NCBI GenBank assembly: GCA_031260865.1
Contig: JAISKQ010000056.1
Location: forward strand, 1 to 14,314
Reading direction: 5' to 3'
From: Prevotella sp.
GTDB lineage: Bacteria; Bacteroidota; Bacteroidia; Bacteroidales; Dysgonomonadaceae
Length of the DNA: 14,314 bases
The translations under genes and the position numbers were made by a program. This document shows, piece after piece, positions 1 through 8,558 of this stretch. Under the pieces are notes generated by a model. It ran no database searches. It worked only from the letters and a program-made list of their open reading frames with translations, and was not told the origin of the DNA. Each line of letters starts with the position of its first letter. Positions within the stretch are counted from its first letter, which is position 1.

Positions 1-677
1 ACCGCGGATTCGGAATACAACTGGAAAGGGACATCCTTGATGTCGCTGAAAATATTCAATCCCGGAATATTGGTGTATTTGGCGCTGTTTTCATTTTCTT
101 TGATGAAAACGCCGTTACCTTGCTTTATATTGATAATAGTATATACTATCCGTTCGGCGTAATCTATTTTAGCGTCCAATCCCGCCGAGGTGGCTATCTT
201 TACAGGGATGAGGAATCCGTTGGTGTAATTCGGCAACTTCTTCAACTCGATGAGCGGTTTTGTGTAACTTAACACCACGGAATCGGTCGATATGGTCGCC
301 CCCTCGGGGATGGTCACACTACTCACGTCCAAATTTTCCGGCGCGATAAATCCATACGAGGTTCCGTTTTTTTCGTTGTACACGTCCACCAACGCATTGT
401 CCACCGAGCAGGTGGCACGTATGTTTCCTTTGGCTTTCTCTTTCGTGTGTATAGGGAATTGCACAAAGGGAAATGTTCCTCGCACCTCATTTTCGGGCGT
501 GAAATAGAGGTCGTATGTGAACGTGCTGTTTGCCGCGTCGATATAGACTTCGTTTGCCGCGTCGGAATCCGTTTGCTTTTTAAAGTCGTTGATGTTGTCG
601 TCGCATCCGCCAAGCAAGCCTACTCCGGCTAAACTAAACAGCAAGTATATGTATTTCTTAATTTTTAAATTCTTCAT
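1..677 (-). CDS. DUF1735 (BT_3987-like N-terminal domain) lipoprotein, 3' end outside window
   Basis: The first 225 residues are visible and the frame runs open through the left edge, so the C-terminal part is missing. The start at 677 gives a lipoprotein signal peptide: KIKK, a hydrophobic stretch, then LLGGC with the lipidated Cys at residue 25, followed by DDN. Residues about 40-165 fit the DUF1735 beta-sandwich family: a VDNALVDVYNEKNGTSY segment (the usual D..V..YN..NGT pattern), a serine/threonine segment ending in IPEGATISTDSV, and LPNYTNGFLIPVKI. Proteins of this family are surface lipoproteins found in SusC/SusD operons; the part after the domain varies (DUF4361, LamG-like or glycosidase modules), and which one follows here cannot be seen. 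It is the last visible gene of the operon, 24 bp after the PKD-like gene. An ACAATTAAGAA element lies 2 nt before the ATG, as it does before susD. Domain assignment is from family pattern memory, and ligand binding is inferred. Confidence 0.85.
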   Translation of the reverse strand, partial: MKNLKIKKYIYLLFSLAGVGLLGGCDDNINDFKKQTDSDAANEVYIDAANSTFTYDLYFTPENEVRGTFPFVQFPIHTKEKAKGNIRATCSVDNALVDVYNEKNGTSYGFIAPENLDVSSVTIPEGATISTDSVVLSYTKPLIELKKLPNYTNGFLIPVKIATSAGLDAKIDYAERIVYTIINIKQGNGVFIKENENSAKYTNIPGLNIFSDIKDVPFQLYSESA

Positions 678-679
678 AA

Positions 680-690
680 TTCTTAATTGT
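680..690 (-). promoter_or_regulatory. Translation-initiation element before the DUF1735 gene
   Basis: On the minus strand this reads ACAATTAAGAA, ending 2 nt before the ATG at 677. The same 11 bases at the same 2-nt distance precede susD, and a shorter AATTTAAGA abuts the DUF4843 start. There is no GGAGG-type sequence, as is usual in Bacteroidota, where the anti-Shine-Dalgarno is known to be sequestered. A role in ribosome loading is inferred from position and recurrence only. Confidence 0.45.
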
Positions 691-701
691 AAGAGATTGA
701 A

Positions 702-2498
702 TTATTTTTGTTTATAATCGACACCCACGATTCTGCCCAAGCCTGTCCACGACATATCTATCTGATAGCCGTCCGTTGTAGGCTCGGCGGGGAACTTAGC
801 CAAAGTCAGATCGCCGGTGGTCTGCTCGTTCATCAGGAAGCACTCTAATTTACCACCCTCGTTCTTTCCTTTCGAAGCGTTGTACGTTCCCACCACCAAT
901 GATAGTTGGATAGGAGCCGGCGGCGCGGTAATGGCAACGGCGGTGGCGGCGGCGAACGTATTTGGCGTCATATATTTGAAAGCGGTGATTTCAGTATAGC
1001 CATCGCTTACGATACTTGATGTTATATCGGTCTCCACGGCTGTACCGCCGGCTATATCAGCCTTATACACCCTATTGTCATTGGTCACGTAAAAGAGCCA
1101 CGGACTGTTGACGTATGGCGCGCTGGCAAAGAATTTAGCCGTTCCTATTTTGCTGCTTGACGGAAAGACGCAGGCTCTCTTTTTGTAAGTGGTTCCTGGA
1201 TTTGTGATGTTCTGCTCGGTGGTATTCAAGTTGAACTCAATGTATTTGTACGAGCCGTTCGCCTGATTTAATATGGCGTAAGGCGCTGTGACGCTACCCG
1301 AACTTTGACGTTCATTCATATATACTAAGCCTGTGTTGGGGTCGCTGAAATTGAATACTCCGCCCGGTGTTTCCAGCAAGGTTTTTGTGTAGTACAATAT
1401 TTCCGTGTTTCCCATATCCGAAGGGCTTGTATTAAACATACCCAATTTGAAAGTCTTGGTATCTGTATCGTAATACATTGATCCTTGGTTACCCACGGCG
1501 ATGTACGGAGCAGGTTCGTAACGATGGTCGCCCAAAGGACGTTCCGACCTGTTCATTTGCACGGAAAACAAGAACCATGCCGGCCAGTTGGTGGTAATGT
1601 ACCAGTTGCCTGTTCCGTCCGCGTCCTTGACATAAATAAACGTGCGGTACATCTGACTCGCGTTTCCTGTGTTTCCGTATCCAATCCTCATCTTTTGGAC
1701 GATAATGGGTTTTCCTTTTTTGATATACTCCGTGTCTAAATAAGACTTCGCCTCTATCTGGTTCGATATATCGTAAGAAGAACTCCATGAATAGTCCGTC
1801 GATTTGATACGCGTTGTATATTGGTCGGTCAGGATAAATACCGAATATTTCGCGGCCTCAACCGCGAAAGGATTGGGCGCCATAGCATCAGGGAAAGTCA
1901 AAATATCGATTGGTTTTACCCCTTTCCTTGGTAGGTCAGATTCCGAGATGTCCAGGATATTCTTATATTGCGTGAGCGTATTGTTATTTGAGCTGTAAGC
2001 GATCATATCGATGTCGAACCCGTCATCCGTTTCGCATAACGCCACGTATCCTTTAGCCAAAGGCGTGGATACCAAAAGGTTGAATAGCCTCCGGTAAGGC
2101 ACGCCTTCTTTGTTCATTACTTCGTAGGCAAGCAGGTAAGGAGCGCCCTCGGTCGGTTTGCCGAAAATTCCGGCGATATCCAATTCCAAGTTACGGCCTT
2201 CGGCGATTGCTTGCCATCCCCTTGTGCTGCCGGTATAGTAATACCAAGTGAAGGTGTACTCTTCAGCCATGCTTTGCGATATATCCACCGTGTCTTCAGG
2301 TCCCCGCAAGAATCTCAACCTGGGCGTGATGAACAATTTTTCACCTATAGTACCCGTATAATTGTCTCCTATATCCCCGATGAGTACCGGATAGATATCA
2401 ATGTAATCGTAATTGCCTTTATCCTCGTTGCAAGAAGACAAACACGCGGATAAGCATAGCAGAACGACTATTACTATTTTATATGATAGGTATTTCAT
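702..2498 (-). CDS. PKD-like family surface lipoprotein (598 aa)
   Basis: This lipoprotein is encoded third after susC. Its signal peptide (MKYLSYK then IVIVVLLCLSACLSS) ends in an LSSC lipobox with the probable lipidated Cys at residue 23; Cys19 in LSAC is a less likely alternative. The mature start NEDKGNYDY is the hallmark opening of the PKD-like lipoprotein family, which begins with an acidic residue and a GNYDY motif. Residues about 30-145 should form the Ig/PKD-like beta-sandwich, with a YTFTWYYY core strand and ending near RRLFNLLVSTPLAKGY. The rest is a long, Tyr- and Thr-rich beta region that may be a propeller-like fold, typical of this family, with no catalytic motif I recognise. 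DUF4843 and PKD-like proteins commonly occur together after SusD in Bacteroidales (recalled knowledge). A ligand-capture or scaffold role at the cell surface is inferred. A 110-bp gap with a hairpin separates it from the preceding gene, the largest spacing downstream of susC. Confidence 0.85.
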   Translation of the reverse strand: MKYLSYKIVIVVLLCLSACLSSCNEDKGNYDYIDIYPVLIGDIGDNYTGTIGEKLFITPRLRFLRGPEDTVDISQSMAEEYTFTWYYYTGSTRGWQAIAEGRNLELDIAGIFGKPTEGAPYLLAYEVMNKEGVPYRRLFNLLVSTPLAKGYVALCETDDGFDIDMIAYSSNNNTLTQYKNILDISESDLPRKGVKPIDILTFPDAMAPNPFAVEAAKYSVFILTDQYTTRIKSTDYSWSSSYDISNQIEAKSYLDTEYIKKGKPIIVQKMRIGYGNTGNASQMYRTFIYVKDADGTGNWYITTNWPAWFLFSVQMNRSERPLGDHRYEPAPYIAVGNQGSMYYDTDTKTFKLGMFNTSPSDMGNTEILYYTKTLLETPGGVFNFSDPNTGLVYMNERQSSGSVTAPYAILNQANGSYKYIEFNLNTTEQNITNPGTTYKKRACVFPSSSKIGTAKFFASAPYVNSPWLFYVTNDNRVYKADIAGGTAVETDITSSIVSDGYTEITAFKYMTPNTFAAATAVAITAPPAPIQLSLVVGTYNASKGKNEGGKLECFLMNEQTTGDLTLAKFPAEPTTDGYQIDMSWTGLGRIVGVDYKQK

Positions 2499-2526
2499 GT
2501 GTATATTATTTGTTTTTAATGATCAC

Positions 2527-2582
2527 ATGAAACCCGTTTTATGTTTATGTCCTTTGACACAAGCTGTGTACGCGGGTTTCAT
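2527..2582 (-). other. Nested inverted repeat in the gap between the DUF4843 and PKD-like genes
   Basis: A perfect 10-bp outer stem is formed by ATGAAACCCG (2527-2536) and CGGGTTTCAT (2573-2582). Inside it sits a second stem, ACACA (2557-2561) and TGTGT (2565-2569), around a 3-nt loop. It lies in the 110-nt gap inside an otherwise tightly packed operon, starting 26 nt after the DUF4843 stop codon. No run of T follows on the minus strand, so it does not look like a simple intrinsic terminator. It could be an mRNA stabiliser, a processing site or a partial attenuator that sets how much of the two distal genes is made. The structure is seen; the role is inferred. Confidence 0.55.
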
Positions 2583-2608
2583 TTTGTTTCCTGATTTATT
2601 ATTAACTA

Positions 2609-3463
2609 TTACGTCCAACTGAATGGGAATTTTATCACGGCTCCGTTCTCATCAAGCATATCCTGACCGTTGTGCGAATCTTTATATGCCTTCAGGTATC
2701 TGTTGCACAGAGCGACCCAGCCGTAACTTAAAGCGGATGGAATCCTCAAATCAAGCTCCTTTTTCGGCGTATTGGTGTCTTTGCCGTCCGCGTCATATAT
2801 CGGATGATACGTGAAATACTCCCTATCTACCCCGCAAGCCTCGCATATCACTTTAAATTTCATATTGCTGTACGCGCCGAAGTAGTCATTGCAATTTGGG
2901 CGGGCGCCGGACGCGTTAGTCAAAGCCCACAGGCTCGGCATATCCATTTTCGCGTCGAAATAGATGTTGTATTCCAAACTGTTCTTTCCGTTTCCGGCAA
3001 AGGTTTCTGTATCCACATGAAAATACGCGTTAGGGAGTAGCCGTATCCTTGCCAATATCGTTTTCGTCTCTATTTTTTTCGATGTTTTCAACTTTACAAA
3101 CAAAGTGTCTATCGCTTTTCCCGCCTTCATTAAGGAAGGTAAAATGTCAATGTCCGTTCCCAGTATAGCGCTGGATTCGTCGGCGACCAATTCGGCGTTC
3201 AACGGCCTGTCTTCGTTGGAAACGCGTCCCAACAGCCGGACTCTGATACCGATAGTGGAGTCATTCTTTATGGGATTGTCATATCCCAACTTTACATCTC
3301 TTTGATCGACAGTGCCTTGACCGGAGGCATACTCAAAGTATATACGATCTACATCTTCGTAAACCGGCAGGGTATCGTGATCGCACGACGCCAATAGCAT
3401 CAGAAGAGAGATAAGGAACGCAAAGCTATTTGTTTTCATATTCATAGTTTTCATATCTTTCAT
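2609..3463 (-). CDS. DUF4843 domain lipoprotein (284 aa)
   Basis: The protein follows susD directly and belongs to the DUF4843 family of Bacteroidota lipoproteins. After the lipobox MLLASC it has the typical opening DHDTLPVYEDVDRIYFEY and later a conserved stretch, IGIRVRLLGRVSNEDRPLNAELV, of the Calx-beta-like first half. No enzymatic motif is visible; it is presumed to be a surface accessory of the SusC/SusD complex. The frame is open upstream to 3508, but that start would overlap the end of susD by 38 nt and put a long tail ahead of the signal peptide. I choose the ATG at 3463, 7 nt after the susD stop and directly preceded by AATTTAAGA, like the leaders of susD and the DUF1735 gene. From there the lipidated Cys is residue 27. 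The ATG at 3439 (MKTNSFAFL) would also give a proper signal peptide and is the main alternative. Confidence 0.85.
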   Translation of the reverse strand: MKDMKTMNMKTNSFAFLISLLMLLASCDHDTLPVYEDVDRIYFEYASGQGTVDQRDVKLGYDNPIKNDSTIGIRVRLLGRVSNEDRPLNAELVADESSAILGTDIDILPSLMKAGKAIDTLFVKLKTSKKIETKTILARIRLLPNAYFHVDTETFAGNGKNSLEYNIYFDAKMDMPSLWALTNASGARPNCNDYFGAYSNMKFKVICEACGVDREYFTYHPIYDADGKDTNTPKKELDLRIPSALSYGWVALCNRYLKAYKDSHNGQDMLDENGAVIKFPFSWT

Positions 3464-3470
3464 TCTTAAA

Positions 3471-5009
3471 TTAAATATTCTTTTCATCATCAGGAATAGG
3501 TACCACATACGTGGAGGTAGGATTCGTAATTGTCAGGTCTCCACTGTCGTATCCCTTAAATATTTGGGAGCTCTTATGTCTCTTGTGGTAGAAAAAGATT
3601 TGTCCCTCGCCAAAAAATTCACGATAATACTCCCGCGTGATATGCTCCATGATGTCCGCGTCCGTTTTCGTGTTATCCAACATGTATTGCGACGTCAATC
3701 CTCTATTAATAAGGATGTCGTTCAGGATGCTTCTCGCGCCGGCATTGTCGCCTGCCTTTAACGCGGCTTCGGCTTGTATATAGTACATCTCGCTTATGCG
3801 CATCAATACCTGCAAGTCTGTGATGGCGGGTATTTTGGAGGAAGTCGTCGTGTATTTACTGGAGATGTAAGTCCCTTCCTTCGAGTAGAAAGGAGCTTCT
3901 TTTATATTGCTCGTACTCCACTGTTTGGCTCGGCAGTCGAGAATACTACCTAAAGTAGTATCGTATTCTTTAAAGATATTTTTCAGCAAGTTGTTGTGAT
4001 CCACCACGTAGGCTCCACTCATAGCGCCGCCTAAATAATATGTTTTCGCGCGCGAAGTCATATCTAAGTTGTTAATACCAAATATAACCTCAGAGAAAAA
4101 GATGTAATCGGAATTGGCGGCGATACTTGTGGAACTCGTCCATTTGAATCGCTTACCCACTTGGTCGGTCACCACTTCGGCGGCTTCGGCGGCTTTCGCG
4201 TCTTCCCCTATATATTGCAGTACCCTTGCTTCAAGTCCCTTCACCGCGTAGAAGTTCATCCGCCGGTTTCGGTTTTTATAGAACGATTCATTGGACAAGG
4301 TAGCGGTGATACTGTTGTCATCGGTGATTATCGGGTCGTTTTTCAGCAAGGTTTCCGCTTTTGTGATGTCCGCCAGTACCCGTTTCATGTAATCTTCAGC
4401 CGTGGTGTATTCATCTTCTTCATAACCTGTATGATTAAGTACGATTTCCGTTTTGTCGTTGTAAGGCAGTACTTTTTCAAACGAGTTACGATCCTGATAG
4501 ATGGGACCGTATATACGGAAAATGTCGAAGTGCAGGTAAGCCCGCATCGCGTAAGCTTCGCCCAGCAGGATATTTTTGTTTTCCTGCGGCATGATGGCGG
4601 TGGATTCTTCCACTCCTTTGATAAAAGAGTTGATATGGAGAATCGTTTGATAGGATATTTTCCATATATTGGAGAACCGGGTTTTTATATCACCTGTGGT
4701 AGCTCCATAATAGTAGTGTCCCAAGTTATAGAAAATCACGTAGTTCACGTCTGTCGTCGCGTTTGGCTCGTAGGTATAGTAATGAGCCAACATATCCACC
4801 GTCGTTTGCGAGAGCTGTCCCCCGTAGAGGTTTTCGCTATTCAATTGGCGGTACAAACCGTTGGCGGCGCTGTTGATATTATCTTCCGTCGCGAATTGAT
4901 CTTTTTCCAGCACTTTATCGGTCGGCGTCACATCCAACCAATCGTTGCAGGAAGTCAACGCGATAGTTATCAGCAAGGATAGCGCGAGATATAATTTTTT
5001 TGTTTTCAT
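3471..5009 (-). CDS. susD: SusD/RagB family outer-membrane nutrient-binding lipoprotein (512 aa)
   Basis: SusD proteins form the lid over a SusC barrel and capture substrate at the cell surface. The signal peptide (MKTKK, hydrophobic stretch, LTSC) places the lipidated Cys at residue 21, followed by NDWLDVTPTD, the classic mature SusD N-terminus. The family motif for the helical TPR-like part, EAYAMRAYLHFDIFRIYGPI, is at residues 151-170. Near the C-terminus are MRISEMYYIQAEAALKAGD and a REYYREFFGEGQIFFYHKR segment, matching the SusD family ISEMY..AEA and RR.EFFGEGQR.FDL.R patterns. The length is in the normal 480-600 range. It lies 21 bp after susC, so the two are surely co-transcribed and probably form a complex. 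It is a family member, not the starch-specific SusD itself; the substrate cannot be read from the sequence. Confidence 0.95.
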   Translation of the reverse strand: MKTKKLYLALSLLITIALTSCNDWLDVTPTDKVLEKDQFATEDNINSAANGLYRQLNSENLYGGQLSQTTVDMLAHYYTYEPNATTDVNYVIFYNLGHYYYGATTGDIKTRFSNIWKISYQTILHINSFIKGVEESTAIMPQENKNILLGEAYAMRAYLHFDIFRIYGPIYQDRNSFEKVLPYNDKTEIVLNHTGYEEDEYTTAEDYMKRVLADITKAETLLKNDPIITDDNSITATLSNESFYKNRNRRMNFYAVKGLEARVLQYIGEDAKAAEAAEVVTDQVGKRFKWTSSTSIAANSDYIFFSEVIFGINNLDMTSRAKTYYLGGAMSGAYVVDHNNLLKNIFKEYDTTLGSILDCRAKQWSTSNIKEAPFYSKEGTYISSKYTTTSSKIPAITDLQVLMRISEMYYIQAEAALKAGDNAGARSILNDILINRGLTSQYMLDNTKTDADIMEHITREYYREFFGEGQIFFYHKRHKSSQIFKGYDSGDLTITNPTSTYVVPIPDDEKNI

Positions 5010-5011
5010 TC

Positions 5012-5022
5012 TTCTTAATTGT
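5012..5022 (-). promoter_or_regulatory. Translation-initiation element before susD
   Basis: On the minus strand the sequence is ACAATTAAGAA, 2 nt before the susD ATG at 5009. It is identical in sequence and spacing to the element before the DUF1735 gene. It takes the place of a Shine-Dalgarno sequence; function is inferred from the match. Confidence 0.45.
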
Positions 5023-5030
5023 TTAAGTGA

Positions 5031-8000
5031 TTAAAATCGAGCGCTGACACCTAAAGATACAGCCCTTTGGAACGGATAGTCGATACCTCTTTCCTGTTTC
5101 ATGGTACTCAATGTGAACAAGTCATTCAAGGAAAGGCTTACTTTCAAGTCTTTGAGCGCCAAGCTCCGAATCCATTTGTCTTGGGAGAAGTCATACGACA
5201 GTTTCGCGCTTTCACCTCTCAGGTAGTTATCCCGTTGGATAAACCGGGATGAAATAGGGGTCGACGTCCCGATCTCGATATTTTTAAATTCCGCTATATC
5301 GCCGGGATTTTTCCAGCGGTCGTATAAAGCCCGCCTGTCCTGATTGTAGATGACATTACTGCCCAAAATGTTTTCCACCTTGCTGAAGAGCGCGCTGTTG
5401 AAGTTGTATCCACCCAAGCTGTAGCGCAGGTTCACGTTGGCGAGAAATTTCTTATACCTGAAAGTCACGCCGAATACACCTTGAATTTTAGGCGTGCGTT
5501 CGGCGATAACCACACGGTCGTCCGCGTTATACTTGAAAGTAGGTATGCCGTCTTTTGTCAGGAATACTTCTTGTCCGGTGGCAGGGTCGATACCCAACGA
5601 CCTGACAGCCCATAGAGCGCCGGGGCTTGCACCGTCGCGATACATGATCAGCGAATTCGGATTTTGACTCGGCGACACTTTATCATCTTTTGTGTATGCC
5701 GCGTTCAAATTCGCCAAGGCTTTTTCAAATCCGCCGTAAGAAGAAGAGCTTGTTAAGCCGGTTAATCTCACATTCAGCATGGTTTGTTTTTGCACGTCGT
5801 TGAATATATGATAACTGACTGTAAATTCCAATCCTTTCGTATCGACATATCCCAAGTTGATCGGATAGGTGGTTACTCCGCTCGATGGCTTTTGGTCGAT
5901 GTTAACGACCATAGGATCCGTATTTGTGGAATAGACGTCGAACGTCAAATTGAGCTTTTTCTCGATTGAAGCGTCGATGCCGACGGATGCTTTTTTCACC
6001 AACTGCCATTGCAGGTTGGGGTTGGCGAATCCGGACAAATAGGACGCCGAGCCGAAAATATCGCTACCGGCATAATAGCTATACACATTTGTGGATATAT
6101 TATCTACATTCTGATTACCGTTGATACCATAACTACCTCTGACTTTCAACTCTTTCAGCCATCCCCAATTTTTCGCGAAGGATTCGCGGTTGACGTTCCA
6201 GCCCGCTCCCGCCGACCAGAAGTTCTGGAACTTTTGGTTGCGTCCGAAAGCGGTTGTGCCGTCGGCGTTGTAATTGAAGTCAAGCAAGTAGCGGTATTTG
6301 TAATTATAGTTGAGCGCTAACAGGAAAGAAACTTGCCTGTTGATGGTTTCGGAATATCCGGGACGGGTATTTTCTTTATAAGAGTATGCAAAAGACGGAA
6401 TGCCTTCCACCCCTTTCGGAAAACCGGTGGCGATGTAAGAGTCGCTATTAAAGGATGTCGATTGGAACGAAGCCCGTCCAATAGCGGTAAAACTGTGATC
6501 GGTCCATAAGGTATGATTGTAACTCATGGTCGTGTTCGCGTTGTAGCGCCAGTTTTTGCTATGTCTGCCTGTATATTCGCCTTGTTGGGTGTAGTCCTTG
6601 CCGTTGTAGTCGGTGTGTCTGGGATCTTTGAAGTTGACGCCGTCGGAAGCCGTTGTCGATAAGCTCAAAGATGCTTGCCAGCGCAAAGTCGGCAGGATAT
6701 GCCAATCGAAAGCGGTGTTGTTGACTATCGACAAATCTTTCGTGTCGTTCCGCGACGTCAGCATCGCGTTGTAATACGGATTGGAAGCGACAATATCAGA
6801 ATAGTTTTCGATTAGGTTGACGTAATGGTCCAAGTCGCTTGGGATTGTGCCGTCGGCGTTTACCATTTCATAATAAGGATTCGCTTTGGCAAAGTCGGAG
6901 AAAGAACCCCACGCGCCGGTATGTCCGTTGGTGATTGAGATGGACACGTTGTTGGATATGCTGATATTATTCTTGCGGTAAGTCAATCGCACGTTTCCTC
7001 CGAAAGCTTCGCGGGAGGAGCTTTTCATGACCCCTTGGGTATCTTTGAAATTGGCGCCCACCTGATAAAGGAAATCGCTGTTTCCGCCTGAAACGTTCAA
7101 CGAATGTGATTGCGTAAGGGCCGATTGGATGGGTACTTTCAACCAATAGGTATCCACTCCTCTTCTCACATTAGCCAAGTGACGTTGATAATCGGCTATT
7201 CGCCGGGCATTCCCTGACCAATCGTCGATCTTGCCATATCTGCCGGCGAGCAGTTCATATTCCAACTTTTCTTCGGCGTTCATCAGGTTGTAAACGCTTA
7301 GGTCGGCGGCAGCGAACTGAAAGTCGCCGCTGTAGTCTATCATGACGGTACCCGATTTGGGTTTGATCGTTTCGATGACGATGACCCCGTTACCGCCTTT
7401 GGAACCGTAGATTGCCGTGGAACCCGCGTCCTTTAATATGGTGATGGATTCGATACGGTTAATATCCAAGTCGTTCACCACCTGCAAGGTCGTTTCAAAA
7501 CCGTCGAGGATAAACAGCGGTTCGTTGGGGTTGACCGAAGTATCGTCGAGAACGGAAGTGATATTCATGGTAGAACCTCCACGCACCGAGATATTCGCCA
7601 GCGTATTAGGGTCGGAACCCATCAGGTTGTTGTCGGTAATGATGAAGGAAGGGTCGAGGGTTTTCAGACTTTGCAATACATTCATGTTCCCTATCGATAA
7701 CAGTTCCTCGCGATTAGTCGTTTTGTACGAACCGGTAAATCCCATGCGGTCGCGCTGGATGATACCTGCTTCTACCACGACGGAGCCGAGTTCGGTTTCG
7801 GAATAATCCATCACCACTTTGTAGTTTGTCTTATCCGCTTTTACACTGACTTCTTTGTTTTTCATCCCCACGTAGGTAAAAATCAACGTTTCGGGCAATG
7901 TGTAAACAAAAACGGTAAATTCCCCATTCGCTCCTGTGACGGACGCGGCGCCTCTTGATTTCGGTCTGACGGCGACGCCGATCAGCGGTTCTCCGTCGCT

Positions 8001-8558
8001 ATCCGTAACCAGACCTGTAATCGTGAATCGCTGTTCCGGTTTTTGCTGTTGGGTTTGTTGGGCTTGTTGTTGCTGTTTCAGTTGTTCAAGCGTCTCCTTC
8101 GATTTGGAGATGAAAACTTGCTTGCCGGAAATAAAATAGATATTGTCGGTATTACCGAACAGGGCGTCCAACACTTTATCTATCGTTTGATCCTTCACAT
8201 CGACGGTAACTCGCTTTTTCACATCCAAATTCTCGTCATGATAAAGGAATATATACTCACTGTTTTTTTCTATTTCAACAAAAGCGTCCTTTATCGTCCT
8301 GTTTTTTAGATTAAGGCTTAATCGTTTTGTTTGAGAATAAGTATCATTCGCGTAACACAGGCTTATTCCTAAAAAAAAGAATAAAGTTATTATTTTCATA
8401 ATCCTCAGTGTCGCGTTAATTTTAGCATCTTTTCTGCTGAATTTACGAATAAATGTCATATATTTACATAAATTAAATAGGTTTAGTACGCACTTAACTT
8501 TTTTAAATCCGAATCGGGTAGTATTTGGCGATGCTATCCGATTTTCAGTGTTTTCCAT
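5031..8558 (-). CDS. susC: SusC/RagA family TonB-dependent outer-membrane transporter with STN signalling domain (up to 1175 aa)
   Basis: This outer-membrane barrel imports a substrate using TonB energy. Numbered from the start at 8558: a hydrophobic signal segment ITLFFFLGISLCYA at 57-70 followed by NDTYSQ; an STN domain at about 79-152 (SLNLKNRTIKDAFVEIEKNS ... VFISK); a glutamine-rich linker at 159-176; a carboxypeptidase-regulatory-like domain at about 178-250; a TonB-box-like ELGSVVVEAG; a plug from about 268 with DAGSTAIYGSKGGNGVIVIET at 377-397; then the barrel ending in the usual terminal Phe (VSLGVSARF). The STN domain marks it as a signal-transducing transporter that talks to the FecR protein encoded 41 bp upstream. 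The start is uncertain: ATGs at 8558, 8459 (MTFIRKFSRK) and 8399 (MKIITLF) all precede the signal segment. A dyad at 8512-8543 and the unusually long N-terminal tail favour 8459, which would leave a 140-bp promoter-sized gap after fecR. Family is certain; substrate is unknown. Confidence 0.95.
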   Translation of the reverse strand: MENTENRIASPNTTRFGFKKVKCVLNLFNLCKYMTFIRKFSRKDAKINATLRIMKIITLFFFLGISLCYANDTYSQTKRLSLNLKNRTIKDAFVEIEKNSEYIFLYHDENLDVKKRVTVDVKDQTIDKVLDALFGNTDNIYFISGKQVFISKSKETLEQLKQQQQAQQTQQQKPEQRFTITGLVTDSDGEPLIGVAVRPKSRGAASVTGANGEFTVFVYTLPETLIFTYVGMKNKEVSVKADKTNYKVVMDYSETELGSVVVEAGIIQRDRMGFTGSYKTTNREELLSIGNMNVLQSLKTLDPSFIITDNNLMGSDPNTLANISVRGGSTMNITSVLDDTSVNPNEPLFILDGFETTLQVVNDLDINRIESITILKDAGSTAIYGSKGGNGVIVIETIKPKSGTVMIDYSGDFQFAAADLSVYNLMNAEEKLEYELLAGRYGKIDDWSGNARRIADYQRHLANVRRGVDTYWLKVPIQSALTQSHSLNVSGGNSDFLYQVGANFKDTQGVMKSSSREAFGGNVRLTYRKNNISISNNVSISITNGHTGAWGSFSDFAKANPYYEMVNADGTIPSDLDHYVNLIENYSDIVASNPYYNAMLTSRNDTKDLSIVNNTAFDWHILPTLRWQASLSLSTTASDGVNFKDPRHTDYNGKDYTQQGEYTGRHSKNWRYNANTTMSYNHTLWTDHSFTAIGRASFQSTSFNSDSYIATGFPKGVEGIPSFAYSYKENTRPGYSETINRQVSFLLALNYNYKYRYLLDFNYNADGTTAFGRNQKFQNFWSAGAGWNVNRESFAKNWGWLKELKVRGSYGINGNQNVDNISTNVYSYYAGSDIFGSASYLSGFANPNLQWQLVKKASVGIDASIEKKLNLTFDVYSTNTDPMVVNIDQKPSSGVTTYPINLGYVDTKGLEFTVSYHIFNDVQKQTMLNVRLTGLTSSSSYGGFEKALANLNAAYTKDDKVSPSQNPNSLIMYRDGASPGALWAVRSLGIDPATGQEVFLTKDGIPTFKYNADDRVVIAERTPKIQGVFGVTFRYKKFLANVNLRYSLGGYNFNSALFSKVENILGSNVIYNQDRRALYDRWKNPGDIAEFKNIEIGTSTPISSRFIQRDNYLRGESAKLSYDFSQDKWIRSLALKDLKVSLSLNDLFTLSTMKQERGIDYPFQRAVSLGVSARF
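8512..8543. promoter_or_regulatory. Imperfect dyad at the 5' end of susC, possible operator or leader hairpin
   Basis: AATCGGGTAG (8512-8521) and CTATCCGATT (8534-8543) are inverted copies with one mismatch, separated by 12 nt. In a plus-strand (antisense) RNA the mismatch is a tolerated G-U pair; in the susC mRNA it is an A-C mismatch. The plus-strand hairpin is followed by TTTT within CCGATTTTC. It overlaps the first codons only if susC starts at 8558; if translation starts at 8459 it lies in the leader. Antisense small RNAs in this position are known for ECF-regulated uptake loci of Bacteroides fragilis. No good TAnnTTTG promoter for one was found, so this remains a suggestion. Confidence 0.4.

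Noticed and set aside
3464..3508. Longer DUF4843 start at 3508
   Set aside because: It would overlap susD by 38 nt and add 15 residues ahead of an already complete signal peptide; the ATG at 3463 follows the susD stop and has the operon's typical leader.
4161..4982. A 273-codon open frame on the plus strand
   Set aside because: It lies antisense to susD, has no recognisable domain, and has an amino-acid pattern typical of a reverse-strand shadow. The minus-strand SusD is certain.
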